A DNA stretch of 64,000 nt from Methanolinea sp. (GCA_018263335.1 JADFCY010000007.1:1-64000), one strand, 5' to 3'; counted from the first letter of the stretch, positions 1 to 9,778 are shown. Made by a program: numbers and translations. Notes: generated by a model not told the origin, from the letters alone.

Positions 1-384
<384 letters not shown>

Positions 385-471
385 TCTCGTTAAATCCAGC
401 ACACTATCGTTCGTTTACTTCGAGGAATTAGCGGTTACCAAACAAATTTCCGCATTGCCAGTACCAACGTC

Positions 472-512
472 AGAACCAATGACAGAACGGTTGTTCAGTC
501 GTGTTTGGTTCT
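472..512 (-). other. Nested hairpin in the 16S rRNA leader
   Basis: An inverted repeat of 8 bases (AGAACCAA at 472-479, TTGGTTCT at 505-512) encloses a second small hairpin (GAAC at 484-487, GTTC at 492-495). On the minus strand it would form in the leader transcript about 90 bases before the mature 16S end. Archaeal rRNA leaders often hold processing stems and antitermination-type elements. Which role applies here is unknown, because the 3' flank of 16S is not in the window. Confidence 0.45.
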
Positions 513-540
513 CCATCACAGAGGGTAACAATATAGGTGT

Positions 541-556
541 TGTTGCTATTTAACCT
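541..556 (-). promoter_or_regulatory. Candidate rRNA promoter, proximal TATA-like box
   Basis: The minus strand shows an A-rich stretch followed by GGTTAAATAG, which resembles an archaeal BRE plus TATA box. Transcription would begin near 525 and give a leader of about 140 bases before 16S. This rests on motif appearance only. Confidence 0.35.
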
Positions 557-763
557 TTTTTGATGCCGGTCCTTTGCCGGGAATCACGGTCTGCAACCAC
601 CCGCCCTGCCGGGCGGATACACCCCGGAACAGCGCAATCCCATCTCGGAGCCCGCAGGGGCATTGAGGGGATTTTCCCGTTTCCGGTCTCAATCCTCAGA
701 ACCGGATCATGCACCCGTTGTCCGGTTCCTCACTGTGATATTGAGGGAATACACGTTGCACGC

Positions 764-779
764 AGTAGTATATCAAAGT
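764..779 (-). promoter_or_regulatory. Candidate rRNA promoter, distal TATA-like box
   Basis: The minus strand shows CTTTGATATACTAC preceded by a purine-rich stretch, similar to euryarchaeal TATA boxes. It would place a start near 745. rRNA operons commonly have tandem promoters, so both this box and the one at 541-556 may be used. Confidence 0.35.
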
Positions 780-950
780 TATCCCTCATTGTCAACCACC
801 GTCTTGACAATTGAGATCCGTCTGTCCCAGTTACGCGATAAAGAGAGGTTTAAATGACAAAAAAATGGCACAAGTGATTCAATTCGGCCATCGGGAGAGA
901 GAATGCCCATGCAATTTTTGATGCCGTTGTATAGATCTCTAATTTGGGTT

Positions 951-1691
951 TTAATCCTCTGCTGTCGCAGGAATATCTTCTGCGCGCCAGACCTGGACGA
1001 ACACCTCGCCGAAGAACTCGTCCTGCCATAGCGAGAGCTTCCCCTCGAACATGAGGTAGAGGAGAGGGATATACACGTCGATAATTCGCTTGCCCATCAG
1101 CTCCGCAAGTTCTTCAAGGGTCATGATCCCGTGCTTCTCGAGACTCTCCTCGCACTGGCAGAGCACCGCCATGGCCGCCTCGCGGTATCCCTCGTCGTGC
1201 GCAATACCCACTACGTCCTCCACCTCGATGAGCCGGGGATCGAACGGGCTGATAAAACGCTGCCTGCGCCTCTGCTCCTTCTCCGCTGCCTTGAGTTCCA
1301 GGATCAGCTCAAAGAGGGTGATGGGGCGCTTCCTCAACTGCTTCCTGTCAAGGCGGCGGCGAATCTCGCGCTCCAGCCTCTCGATGGGGCCGAGCGCATT
1401 CCCGTCCTGGTCGAATTCCGCGTCAGGGCCGAATTCCTCCTCCGGGATGCCCTCATCGTCATCGAATTCTTCATCCTCACCGGCCTCTGCCTGTTCGAGG
1501 ATCTCTGACTTCATACGGAGGAGGAGCGCGGCGTAAAAAAGAGTCCTCCCCGATATCCGGAGATCGAGCTCTTTTCTCCTCTCAAGCTCCGAGAGGAACC
1601 TGTCCGTGACCTCGACGATGTCGATATTCCAGGGATCGATCTCGCCGCGCTCCGCCATCTGCACCAGGATCTCTACAGGTTCTTCAGGCAT
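951..1691 (-). CDS. scpA: Segregation and condensation protein A (kleisin)
   Basis: This 246-residue protein is the kleisin subunit that bridges the heads of an SMC dimer in chromosome condensation. The N-terminal region (about residues 1-60) has the ScpA pattern EPVEILVQMAERGEIDPWNIDIVEVTD with the following LRISGRTLFYAALLLRMKSEIL helix. The centre (about 68-95) is very acidic, as in other archaeal ScpA. The C-terminal winged-helix region (about 160-240) contacts the SMC head. Its start overlaps the end of smc by 8 bases, so the two are translationally coupled. No scpB is visible; the next gene downstream is 16S rRNA. Confidence 0.93.
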   Translation of the reverse strand: MPEEPVEILVQMAERGEIDPWNIDIVEVTDRFLSELERRKELDLRISGRTLFYAALLLRMKSEILEQAEAGEDEEFDDDEGIPEEEFGPDAEFDQDGNALGPIERLEREIRRRLDRKQLRKRPITLFELILELKAAEKEQRRRQRFISPFDPRLIEVEDVVGIAHDEGYREAAMAVLCQCEESLEKHGIMTLEELAELMGKRIIDVYIPLLYLMFEGKLSLWQDEFFGEVFVQVWRAEDIPATAED

Positions 1692-4600
1692 GCGACTTGA
1701 TCCCGGTCACATAGGAACTCTTGTCAGGGAGGAGCGTGACCCCGAGGATGCGGTCAGCCCCCTCGATCATCGGTTTTCGCAGGGATACGAGGATAAACTG
1801 GGACGTGTGCGACAGTTCTCTGATCATTGCCGCGATATGCTCAACGTTTGAGCCGTCAAGAGACATGTCCACCTCGTCGAATGCATAGAAGGGTGCAGGG
1901 ATATGCTGCTGGATCGAGAAGATGAAGGCAAGCGTGGTGAGCGACTTCTCCCCCCCTGAAAGGGCTGAGAGGTGGTGGACGGGCTTGTCCCGGGGCTTGA
2001 CGGCAAACGAGAGGCCGCCAGAGAACGGGTCCTCCTCGTTCTCGAGGATGAGGTGCCCGCTCCCGCTGGTGAGCCGGGCAAACACTTCCCTGAAATTCGC
2101 GTCGATCGCCTTGAACGCGGTCATAAACGCCTCGTACTTCATCTTCTCGAACTTCTCGATCCGTTCGAGCAGCGTGGCCCGTTCCCGGGAGAGCACCTCT
2201 TTTTTCTCTCCTCGTTCTGCGATCCTCCCCTCCACTTTTTCGTACTCCTCGATGGCGAGCATGTTCACCGCCCCGAGCTTCTTGATCTGCTGCGATGCCT
2301 CGGCCATCCCGTCCTCGATCTCACGGAGCGTAAGGTCTGTCTCGGTCCCGCCGGCTTCGCGCCGCAGCACTTCTACCTCTGCCGAGAGCGCGGTGAACCT
2401 CTCGTTCAGGGCAGAGAGCTGGATCTTATGCCGCTCTGCCGCCGCATCGAATTCGAGTATCTTCTGACCAGACTCCCTGATTGCCTCAGAGACTTCCGAG
2501 TGCCGGTTCCGGAGATCCAATAGTTCCGTCGAGAACTTCTTCTGGCGCTCCTCTATCTCGCTTATCCTGCCCTTGCTTGCCTCAATCTGCGAGAGTGCCT
2601 GGTTCACTTCGCGATCGATCTCCTCGTTCTTTGCCTGGATCCTCGTCACTTCAGCCTTCAGTTCCTCGATCCTCGTGGCAAAATGCTGCCGCTCCCGCTG
2701 CAGGTCATTGATATCCGCCTCCTTGTTCCGGAGCCGGCGCTCGGTGTCCTCGCACTCCCTCTTCTTCTTCTCGAGCTGCTCCGAGAGGACAGGGATGGAG
2801 GTGTCCTCGAGCTTCTTTTTTACCTGTTCGATCTTCTTCTGTGCCAGGGTTATCGCATCGGTGATCGAATCGAGCGCTGCCTCGAGAGCCGCAAGTTCCG
2901 CAGTCCCTGATCGCATCTCCTCTGCAAGGGCCGCCAGCACCTCGCCGATCTGCGCTTTCTCCCGAAGTGTCACCTCTTCCTGGCGGGAGAACTCCTCGTT
3001 CAGCACAGAGATGCGCGAGATCGCGGCATCGAGTTCTGCTCTCCTCGCCCTCTTTGCATCGATCTCCTCGGTGCCCCTTTTGACGAACCGCTCAATATCG
3101 GCAATCTCATTTGCGATCTCTTCCATCCGGGACCGGAGGCGCGAAATCTCGTCCTCGACTGCGGCCCCAAAACCCCTCACCGGTTTCTTGAACGAACCAC
3201 CGGTCATCGCCCCGCTCTTCTCAAGGAGCTCACCGTCAGGGGTTACCATACGGTATTTTCCAAGCATTCTCCTCCCCCGGGACAGTGAATCCACGACGAC
3301 AGTCCCCCCGAAGACCACCCGGAAGGCATCCGCGTACTGTGGCTGAAACTCAAGCATCTGCACCGCGTACCCGATCACCCCCTCCTCCTTGACTGGGGGA
3401 AGATCTGGTGGCCTCAGCCGCGAAAGGGGAAGAAACGTGACCCTTCCCATCTTCTGCTCTTTCAAGAACTCGATTGCCCGTGTGGCAACTGCATCGTCTT
3501 TTACCACCACGTAGTGCAGTTTCGACCCTGCCGCAACGTTGAGGGCTGTTGCATACTCGGGCGGGGCTTTTCCGAGTTGCGCGATTGTCCCGAACACCCC
3601 GTCCATCCCGAGCACTGCATCGAGCGTGCGGCTGCCTGCCTCTCCTCGTGCCTGCTGCTGCGCCTCCAGCCTGATGACCTCCTGCTCGTGTGACCGGTAC
3701 TCCTCCTTCACCCGCTCAAGGGTGGTCCGGCGTGCAAACACGCTGCTCTCCAGTTCCGAGAGGGCGCGGTCGAGGTCCTCCTTCTCCTTCCTGAGTGCGT
3801 CCATCTCGCGGGCACTCTCCGAAAGCCTCTGTTCCTTTCCTGCCTCATCGGCAGCGAGGGCCATCAGCCGCTCCTCCATCCGCTCCTTCTCTGAAGTCCT
3901 CATCCTGCTCTTTTCGATCAGCATGTCCTTTTGGTGGAGCAATGAGGAACGCTCGTTCTTCTTCTCCTCGACGCTCTGCATCAGGGCAAAGAGCTCGTCC
4001 CGCGCCCCCTCTGCATCCCTGCTCTGCGACTGTATCTGCTGCTCTATCTTCTCTTTCTGGGCGGTCGCGGTCGCCAGCTCCATCGCAAGGTTCGTGCGAT
4101 CGATATTCATCTCCCGGATCGCCTGGCTGCACTCTGTAACCCGGGTCTCAGCCCGTTTCTGGTCGATATACGTGCGGCTTATCCCTTCAAGACCGGTCTC
4201 CTTCTCCTTCTTTAACCTGGATATCGTCTGCTCCGCGATCCGAATCGTCCCCTTTGCCTCCTCGAGATCGGCAATCAGCCGGAGGTACTCGGCCCCGCTC
4301 TTCTGGTTGATCTGGGTGTCGATATCCGCGAGGTCTTTCTTGAGGTATTCACGTTCGTTCTCCTCCAGGCTGCGGTCAGAGACAACCCTGTCGAGCTGCA
4401 CGCGTTCGTCTTCTATCACCCTGGAGAGCGCGGCAAGGTCCTTCTCCCTTGCGTGGAGGGTGGCAGCAGCCCTGAGCCCTTCCAGGTTCTGGAGCCTCTC
4501 CTGCCAGTGCCGGAATTTCATTGCCTGCTCGCGTTCTGCCGCGAGCTCCTCAAGGCGCTGCGAGAGTTCCCTCAGCAGGAGTTCCTCGCGCTCGATTCGT

Positions 4601-5124
4601 TCCCTCACCACTTCGAGTTCGATGAGTGCCTGGCCTTTCTTCTGGTCGAATTCTGCGACCCCTGCAATCTCGTCGATGATCTTCCGGCGCTCATAGTCGC
4701 TCATCTCGATGATACGGGTAATGTCACCCTGCATGACCACGTTGTACCCGTGCGGCTTGATCCCATGCTTTGCGAGGAAATCCGTCACCTCGACCTGCTT
4801 TGAGAGACGGTTGTTCAGGTAGATGTAGCTGTAATATCCTCCCGATGTTCTCTTGATGCGCCGCCGAATCTTCGTGCCGTCCGAGAAGGTGAGGGTGACC
4901 TCCGCGGTATGGCGGCCCGAGTTCAGGTTGATCAGATCGGTCAGTTTCTCGGCCCGCAGAGTCCGGGACCCTGAAAGTGCGAGGACAAAAAGAATGCTGT
5001 CGATGATATTGCTCTTTCCTGATCCATTCGGCCCGGAGATGACGGAAAATCCTTCGTAAAACGGGATCTTTGTCTTTTTTGTGAAAGATTTGAAATTGTC
5101 GATCTCAAGCTCGGTGATGTGCAA
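1684..5124 (-). CDS. smc: Chromosome segregation protein SMC
   Basis: This 1,146-residue protein is a full-length condensin ATPase. The N-terminal Walker A is GPNGSGKS (31-38). Long coiled coils (about 170-500 and 660-1000) flank a hinge near 510-640, with the glycine-rich segment around MTGGSFKKP at its end. The C-terminal head carries the ABC signature LSGGEKSLTTLA and Walker B FYAFDEVDMSLD. Together with ScpA it should form the chromosome-organising complex. It lies 14 bases after the coiled-coil gene at 5139-5618 and overlaps scpA, so the three form one operon. The length and all motifs are normal. Confidence 0.98.
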   Translation of the reverse strand: MHITELEIDNFKSFTKKTKIPFYEGFSVISGPNGSGKSNIIDSILFVLALSGSRTLRAEKLTDLINLNSGRHTAEVTLTFSDGTKIRRRIKRTSGGYYSYIYLNNRLSKQVEVTDFLAKHGIKPHGYNVVMQGDITRIIEMSDYERRKIIDEIAGVAEFDQKKGQALIELEVVRERIEREELLLRELSQRLEELAAEREQAMKFRHWQERLQNLEGLRAAATLHAREKDLAALSRVIEDERVQLDRVVSDRSLEENEREYLKKDLADIDTQINQKSGAEYLRLIADLEEAKGTIRIAEQTISRLKKEKETGLEGISRTYIDQKRAETRVTECSQAIREMNIDRTNLAMELATATAQKEKIEQQIQSQSRDAEGARDELFALMQSVEEKKNERSSLLHQKDMLIEKSRMRTSEKERMEERLMALAADEAGKEQRLSESAREMDALRKEKEDLDRALSELESSVFARRTTLERVKEEYRSHEQEVIRLEAQQQARGEAGSRTLDAVLGMDGVFGTIAQLGKAPPEYATALNVAAGSKLHYVVVKDDAVATRAIEFLKEQKMGRVTFLPLSRLRPPDLPPVKEEGVIGYAVQMLEFQPQYADAFRVVFGGTVVVDSLSRGRRMLGKYRMVTPDGELLEKSGAMTGGSFKKPVRGFGAAVEDEISRLRSRMEEIANEIADIERFVKRGTEEIDAKRARRAELDAAISRISVLNEEFSRQEEVTLREKAQIGEVLAALAEEMRSGTAELAALEAALDSITDAITLAQKKIEQVKKKLEDTSIPVLSEQLEKKKRECEDTERRLRNKEADINDLQRERQHFATRIEELKAEVTRIQAKNEEIDREVNQALSQIEASKGRISEIEERQKKFSTELLDLRNRHSEVSEAIRESGQKILEFDAAAERHKIQLSALNERFTALSAEVEVLRREAGGTETDLTLREIEDGMAEASQQIKKLGAVNMLAIEEYEKVEGRIAERGEKKEVLSRERATLLERIEKFEKMKYEAFMTAFKAIDANFREVFARLTSGSGHLILENEEDPFSGGLSFAVKPRDKPVHHLSALSGGEKSLTTLAFIFSIQQHIPAPFYAFDEVDMSLDGSNVEHIAAMIRELSHTSQFILVSLRKPMIEGADRILGVTLLPDKSSYVTGIKSHA

Positions 5125-5138
5125 AGACCAATGCCCCG

Positions 5139-5618
5139 TTATTTCTTGTGTGCAGAATCCGTCTCCTCATCCTCGGCAACGATGAGGTCGTTCTTCTTTC
5201 CAGGGCCTGCGGCGCTCTGCTTCTTTTTGGAGAACCCTGCGGATGCAATGATATAATCGCTGTTCTTCCGCTTCTCGGGCGCAAGGGTCCCGTTCGGCTG
5301 CATGATCATGTCCATCTTCTCGGGTGCGGTCTCAACCGGGGCCGGGGCAGGTCTCTGCGGGGGAGGCGTGGCAACGGGCTTCTTCTGGAGGATGACGGGA
5401 CCACCGGGGGTCGGTACTGCCGCCTTTCCCATGCGCATCTCTGCCCTCGTGCGCTCTTCACTTGCCTTGGAGAGCTTCATTGTCACGGATTTGAGGTCCA
5501 GCAGCTCCTCGGTGAGCCCCTTGACCATGGCCTCGATCTCCCTCATCTTCTTCTCCAGCGCCGCGACCCGTTCGTCAACGGGTGCAAGGCTCCGGTCCTT
5601 GTCCTTTATGATCTCCAT
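5139..5618 (-). CDS. Uncharacterised coiled-coil protein upstream of smc
   Basis: This 159-residue protein has no function I recognise. Residues about 12-65 form a heptad-like, highly charged coiled coil (VDERVAALEKKMREIEAMVKGL). A proline-rich linker follows (about 72-105, PPPQRPAPAPVETAP). The C-terminal tail contains the motif NSDYIIASAGFSKKK and ends acidic. It has no membrane segment or signal peptide. Its position 14 bases before smc suggests it is co-expressed with the condensin and might bind it or nucleoid partners; that is inference. The start at 5618 has no competing upstream ATG in frame. Confidence 0.75.
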   Translation of the reverse strand: MEIIKDKDRSLAPVDERVAALEKKMREIEAMVKGLTEELLDLKSVTMKLSKASEERTRAEMRMGKAAVPTPGGPVILQKKPVATPPPQRPAPAPVETAPEKMDMIMQPNGTLAPEKRKNSDYIIASAGFSKKKQSAAGPGKKNDLIVAEDEETDSAHKK

Positions 5619-5938
5619 ATCTGACTCCTCGGGGCTGGTCCGCGTCTCATACCGGTGATGGGGCGGTGGGTGGCATTATAGGAGAGCCCTCATTGATAAT
5701 CATGAATTATTCCCCTATAATAATTATGCTGCCAGTTGAGGCGATTTTTCCCAAATTTTCTCTTATATCCCTCGTTATGGGGAATTGAAAGGGGCATATG
5801 ACTCACTTTGCGCACTCCTTTCCCATTTTCCCCGAACAGCGCATTTTCCAGTCCGACTGTGAGAAGCATCAATATCCTCGGGTTTTTCTGGCACAGGAGA
5901 AGAAAAGGTATTACCTGATCAAATCAACCTTTTTATAC
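5619..5938. other. Divergent spacer between the smc operon and glyA
   Basis: These 320 bases separate the minus-strand smc operon from plus-strand glyA. TATA-like sequences are CTATAATAATTATG at 5715-5728 (usable on either strand), CTTATATCCC near 5764 and CTTTTTATAC near 5929. An ATG at 5798 with a good Shine-Dalgarno (AAAGGGG) is in frame with glyA, but the 47 codons it adds do not resemble the family. I treat that stretch as leader rather than coding. Confidence 0.5.
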
Positions 5939-7177
5939 ATGTCCAATCTGGCCACCACGGATCCGGAAATTGCCGATATCGTCAGGAGAGAGATGGAGCG
6001 CCAGCGTGACGGCCTGGAGCTTATCGCATCCGAGAACCTGGTCAGTCGTGCAGTGCTCGAAGCCATGGGCTCTGTCATGACCAACAAATATGCGGAGGGA
6101 TATCCCGGGAAGCGATATTACGGGGGATGCGAGTTCCATGACATGGCTGAGAACCTCGCACGCGACCGGCTCAAAGAGCTGTTCGGGGCAGAGCATGCGA
6201 ACGTGCAGCCACACTCCGGAACCCAGGCGAACATGGCAGTGTATTTTGCCACGATGAAACTTGGGGACCTGATGCTCTCCATGAAGCTCTCCCAGGGTGG
6301 GCACCTCTCCCACGGCTCGCCGGTCAGCTTCACGGGGCAGTTCTACCGTGTCGCCCAGTACGGAGTCGACCCAAAAACCGAGACGCTGGATTACGGGGTG
6401 GTCGAGGAGATGGCCAGGAAGGAGCGTCCGGCGATGCTGGTATGCGGGGCCAGCGCATACCCGCGGATCATCGATTTCAAGGCGTTCCAGGAGATCGCGG
6501 ACGGGGTTGATGCGTACTGCATGGCCGATATCGCCCATATCGCGGGGCTGGTCGCCACCGGCCTCCACCCGACATCCGTCGGGGTGACCGATTTTACTAC
6601 CACCACCACCCATAAGACGCTTCGGGGACCTCGTGGCGGAGCGATCATGTGCGATGCGGAGCATGCACAGATAATTGACAAGGCCGTCTTTCCCGGGATG
6701 CAGGGCGGCCCCCTGATGCATACTATCACTGCCAAGGCAGTCTGTTTCAAGGAAGCACTCCGCCCGTCCTTCAAGGAATACAATCGTCAGATAATCAGGA
6801 ACGCGAAGGCGATGGCAGAGACGCTCCATGAAATGAACCTCAGGCTTGTCTCCGGGGGCACCGACAACCATCTCATACTCCTCGACTTAAGCGATCTCGG
6901 CATCACGGGTCTCGAGGCAGAGGTTGCGCTCGGGAGGGCGCACATCACCGTCAACAAGAACACCATCCCGAACGAGCAGCGCAGCCCGTTTGTCACGAGC
7001 GGCCTTCGCGTCGGCACTCCTGCGGTGACCAGCAGGGGCATGAAAGAAGAAGAGATGCACCAGATTGGGGAGTGGATCGGGACAATCCTCCATGATATCA
7101 GGAACGAGGGGGCTATAAAGCGGATCGGGGAGGAGGTCGCCTCCATGGCTGGAAAGTTCCCCCTCTACCCGGAGTGA
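5939..7177 (+). CDS. glyA: Serine hydroxymethyltransferase
   Basis: This 412-residue PLP enzyme interconverts serine and glycine while loading a one-carbon unit on a tetrahydropterin. Family motifs are [52 protein letters not shown], the PLP-lysine motif [15 protein letters not shown] and [13 protein letters not shown]. The start at 5939 gives the family N-terminus [15 protein letters not shown]. An in-frame ATG at 5798 with a Shine-Dalgarno would add 47 unusual residues. The sequence looks close to bacterial GlyA, and it is followed after one base by folD, which suggests a folate-type one-carbon supply for biosynthesis. Confidence 0.96.
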   Translation: MSNLATTDPEIADIVRREMERQRDGLELIASENLVSRAVLEAMGSVMTNKYAEGYPGKRYYGGCEFHDMAENLARDRLKELFGAEHANVQPHSGTQANMAVYFATMKLGDLMLSMKLSQGGHLSHGSPVSFTGQFYRVAQYGVDPKTETLDYGVVEEMARKERPAMLVCGASAYPRIIDFKAFQEIADGVDAYCMADIAHIAGLVATGLHPTSVGVTDFTTTTTHKTLRGPRGGAIMCDAEHAQIIDKAVFPGMQGGPLMHTITAKAVCFKEALRPSFKEYNRQIIRNAKAMAETLHEMNLRLVSGGTDNHLILLDLSDLGITGLEAEVALGRAHITVNKNTIPNEQRSPFVTSGLRVGTPAVTSRGMKEEEMHQIGEWIGTILHDIRNEGAIKRIGEEVASMAGKFPLYPE

Positions 7178-7178
7178 C

Positions 7179-8021
7179 ATGATCCTCGATGGGAAGAAAG
7201 TATCAGAAGCGCGCCTTTCACGGTTGAAGGAAGAGGTTGCGGCATCGGGCCTTACTCCCGAACTCGCAACAGTCATCGTGGGAGAGGACCCGGCATCGCA
7301 GATGTACGTCCGCATGAAGCATCGGGCGTGTGGACAGGTAGGCATAAGGTCACGGGGCGTTGCGCTTCCTGTAACTTCCCGCACGGAAGAGGTTCTCGAC
7401 CAGGTCGGCCGCCTTAACCGTGACCCGGACGTCAGCGGGATACTGGTGCAGCTGCCGCTTCCCTCCCATGTCGATACGCACCGGGTAGTGGAAGCGGTGC
7501 TGCCTGAAAAAGACGTTGACGGCTTTCACCCTTCAAACCTCGGGCGGCTCTTTTCGGGGAACCCTGTCTACAGGCCATGCACCCCGGGAGGTATCATGAC
7601 CCTTCTCCAGGAATACGGGGTCGAACCCGAAGGGATGCGTGCGGTGGTGATCGGGAGGAGCATCGAGGTCGGCAGGCCAATGGCCGCTTTGCTCCTGAAC
7701 GCAAGTGCAACGGTGACGATCTGCCACAGCAGGACCCGCGACCTCCCCTCGATCGCCCGAGAGGCCGATATCCTTGTCGCAGCGGTAGGAAAAGCCCATT
7801 TCGTGGGGCCGGAGATGGTCCGTGATGGTGCCGTGGTTATCGACGTGGGCACAAACCAGGTGGAGGGGAAACTCTGCGGGGATGTCGATTTTGACAGGGT
7901 CCGCGACGTGGCCGGGGCAATCACCCCTGTCCCGGGGGGGGTGGGGCCCATGACGATCGCGACTCTCATGGAGAACACCTTCCTCGCGGCAAGGCTGCAG
8001 TCATGTTCCGGTGCACGATAA
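7179..8021 (+). CDS. folD: Methylenetetrahydrofolate dehydrogenase/cyclohydrolase
   Basis: This 280-residue bifunctional enzyme oxidises methylene-tetrahydrofolate to methenyl and then 10-formyl derivatives, feeding purine synthesis. Visible motifs are YVRMKHRAC with the catalytic Lys (about residues 48-56), [31 protein letters not shown], the nucleotide-binding [14 protein letters not shown] and the C-terminal [19 protein letters not shown]. It starts one base after the glyA stop and its end overlaps the next gene by 19 bases. FolD is typically bacterial. In archaea it suggests a tetrahydrofolate or tetrahydrosarcinapterin biosynthetic branch beside the methanogenic one. Confidence 0.97.
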   Translation: MILDGKKVSEARLSRLKEEVAASGLTPELATVIVGEDPASQMYVRMKHRACGQVGIRSRGVALPVTSRTEEVLDQVGRLNRDPDVSGILVQLPLPSHVDTHRVVEAVLPEKDVDGFHPSNLGRLFSGNPVYRPCTPGGIMTLLQEYGVEPEGMRAVVIGRSIEVGRPMAALLLNASATVTICHSRTRDLPSIAREADILVAAVGKAHFVGPEMVRDGAVVIDVGTNQVEGKLCGDVDFDRVRDVAGAITPVPGGVGPMTIATLMENTFLAARLQSCSGAR

Positions 8022-8815
8022 GCGGACTTCCCATCGGTGGCGGGGCCCCTGTCCGACTTATGGGCGTGATCAACTGCAGCCCGGAGTCATTCTACTCAGG
8101 ATCCTACACCCCTGCCGCTGAAGTCTTCTCAAAGGCATGCCAGATGGTCGAAGATGGGGCCGATATCGTCGATTTGGGCGCACGGAGCACTGCCCCCGGG
8201 GCCCCGCCCATCAGCCGGGATGAGGAGACCGCGAGGATGGTTCAGGCCCTCTCGGGGCTGGAAGGATCGGGCATCCCGGTCTCCGTCGACACTATGGACC
8301 CCGTGGTACTGGAGGCCTGCCTCGAATATGACGTCGCGGCGGTGAACGACATTTCCGGTCTCCTCAACCCCGAATACGCCGCAATAGTCTCTGAATCCGG
8401 GCTCCCCGCACTCTTGATGGCGTCACGGAGAGCAGTCGGGGACGCGCTCACGCTTGAGGAGACTCACCTGGCGCTCTCGATGGTGGAGACAAGAGCACAT
8501 GCCGCTGGTGTCACTGAGTACATCCTCGACCCGGCGATCGGGCTGTGGCAGAACAACCGCACGCTGGACCTCGACTGGGAACTCTGCAGGAATTTCCGGG
8601 ATTTCACCACTTACATGCGCCCGTTGCTGGCAGCTGTCTCCAGGAAGTCCTTTCTTGGGGGACTGGTGGGAAAGGCCCCGGCCGGAAGGCTCGCGGCGTC
8701 CCTTGCCATGGCCGCGCTCCTGGTCTGCAACGGCGCAGACATGATCCGCACCCACGATGTCGCTGACACACGGGATGCCATCCTCGTCGCCGAACGAATG
8801 AAGAGGGATCAATGA
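8003..8815 (+). CDS. folP: Dihydropteroate synthase-like pterin-binding enzyme
   Basis: This 270-residue TIM-barrel protein shows dihydropteroate synthase motifs: [14 protein letters not shown] near the N-terminus, [16 protein letters not shown] (about 50-65), [29 protein letters not shown] and [13 protein letters not shown]. The usual reaction joins a pterin diphosphate to p-aminobenzoate. In methanogens a related enzyme is thought to couple the pterin to a ribofuranosyl-aminobenzene intermediate of methanopterin, so the arylamine substrate cannot be told from sequence. It overlaps folD by 19 bases and cofE by 4, so the block glyA-folD-folP-cofE is one operon devoted to one-carbon and redox cofactors. 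Confidence 0.88.
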   Translation: MFRCTISGLPIGGGAPVRLMGVINCSPESFYSGSYTPAAEVFSKACQMVEDGADIVDLGARSTAPGAPPISRDEETARMVQALSGLEGSGIPVSVDTMDPVVLEACLEYDVAAVNDISGLLNPEYAAIVSESGLPALLMASRRAVGDALTLEETHLALSMVETRAHAAGVTEYILDPAIGLWQNNRTLDLDWELCRNFRDFTTYMRPLLAAVSRKSFLGGLVGKAPAGRLAASLAMAALLVCNGADMIRTHDVADTRDAILVAERMKRDQ

Positions 8816-9612
8816 ATCAATCTTACACCACGTCCGGCATCCGGACACCCCTTATCAGGGCTGGAGACGATATCGCCGAAATACTCGCGGGGGCCATCGG
8901 GGAGACACCTGCAGGCACCCTGCAGGATGGCGATATCCTGGTGGTGGCAGAGACTGCCGTCTCGACTGCGGAGGGGAGGATCATCAGCCTCGGTTCATTG
9001 GTTCCGGGGGAGCGGGCGATAGGCCTTGCCCGACGTTACGGTATGGACCCCCCGCTCGTGCAGTGCATCCTTGACGAGAGCGATGAAGTCGTCGGAGGGA
9101 TCCCGGGTTTCCTCCTCTGCATGAAGCACGGAACGCTCCTTCCGAATGCCGGTGTTGATGCGTCCAATGCGCCGCCCGGGTGCGTCACCCCCCTCCCTGC
9201 CGATCCAGATGCCAGTGCGTCGCGCATCAGGGAGAGGGTTGAGCAGCTGACTGGGGCCCGGGTGGCGGTGATCATTGCCGACAGCCGGACACATGCCATG
9301 CGCGTGGGATGCAGCGGGGTTGCCATCGGATGCGCAGGGATACCTTCCGTCATCGATGCACGCGGCCGATCTGACCTCTTCGGCAGGCCGCTTGAGGTGA
9401 CCCGTCTCGCGCTCGCGGACAACCTCGCCTCTGCCGCAGAGGTGGTGATGGGGGAGGCCGACGAACGTACTCCTGCCGCCCTCATCAGGGGACTTGCGAT
9501 CCCCATCACGGACACCTCCGGTATCGACACCATCGATGCCAAGGACTGTCTCTTCATGGGGTTGCTGAACCAGGAGAGCCACCGGAGGCCTCCTTCATCT
9601 ACTTCCAGATGA
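8812..9612 (+). CDS. cofE: Coenzyme F420-0:L-glutamate ligase
   Basis: This 266-residue enzyme adds gamma-linked glutamates to F420-0 using GTP. Family features are GDILVVAETAVSTAEGR, DESDEVVGGIPGFLLC, the motif NAGVDASN (about residues 114-121), the conserved DPDASASRIRERV, VIIADSRTHAMRVGCSGVAIG and DLFGRPLEVTRLALADNLASAAEVVMGE. It begins inside an ATGA overlap with the pterin enzyme upstream. The last residues (HRRPPSSTSR) are poorly conserved. Two further F420 genes (cofC, cofG) sit just downstream in a separate divergent pair, so this is an F420 biosynthesis neighbourhood. Confidence 0.95.
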   Translation: MNQSYTTSGIRTPLIRAGDDIAEILAGAIGETPAGTLQDGDILVVAETAVSTAEGRIISLGSLVPGERAIGLARRYGMDPPLVQCILDESDEVVGGIPGFLLCMKHGTLLPNAGVDASNAPPGCVTPLPADPDASASRIRERVEQLTGARVAVIIADSRTHAMRVGCSGVAIGCAGIPSVIDARGRSDLFGRPLEVTRLALADNLASAAEVVMGEADERTPAALIRGLAIPITDTSGIDTIDAKDCLFMGLLNQESHRRPPSSTSR

Positions 9613-9626
9613 TTCTGAACCTGGCA

Positions 9627-9672
9627 TCCTCCGTATTCCATGGAGGAACACTTCAAGCTCCCGGTTTTCCGG
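9627..9672. terminator. Hairpins between convergent cofE and cofC
   Basis: TCCTCC (9627-9632) pairs with GGAGGA (9642-9647) across a 9-base loop. A second small hairpin CCGG-TTTT-CCGG follows at 9661-9672. They lie just after the cofE stop, in the spacer facing the end of cofC. No long T-run follows, so a terminator role is only plausible. Confidence 0.3.
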
Positions 9673-9778
9673 ATGAGTGAAAAACCAGACGATCCTCGTC
9701 GAGACACACGCATAAAAATTCAGAATCGCACAAAAGAACCCATCCACGCAAAGTATAGTTGAGTTCGTTCAGGTGATT

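Larger units (their letters stand above)
385..950. other. Gene-free spacer between 16S and scpA
   Basis: These 566 bases hold the 16S leader, the candidate rRNA promoters and the 3' flank of scpA. Short open frames near 560-860 have low-complexity or rRNA-like translations and no family resemblance, so I do not call them genes. The octamer-plus TTTTTGATGCCG occurs twice (near 558 and 917), with no clear function. I see no strong terminator for scpA. Confidence 0.6.

Noticed and set aside
560-857. Short open frames in the 16S leader region
   Set aside because: They overlap candidate rRNA promoters and leader, have no Shine-Dalgarno and no family resemblance.
3539-4696. 385-codon plus-strand open frame opposite smc
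   Set aside because: It is the mirror of a strongly coding smc frame, with a serine/arginine-rich low-complexity translation and no start signal. GC-rich codons commonly leave such open antisense frames.
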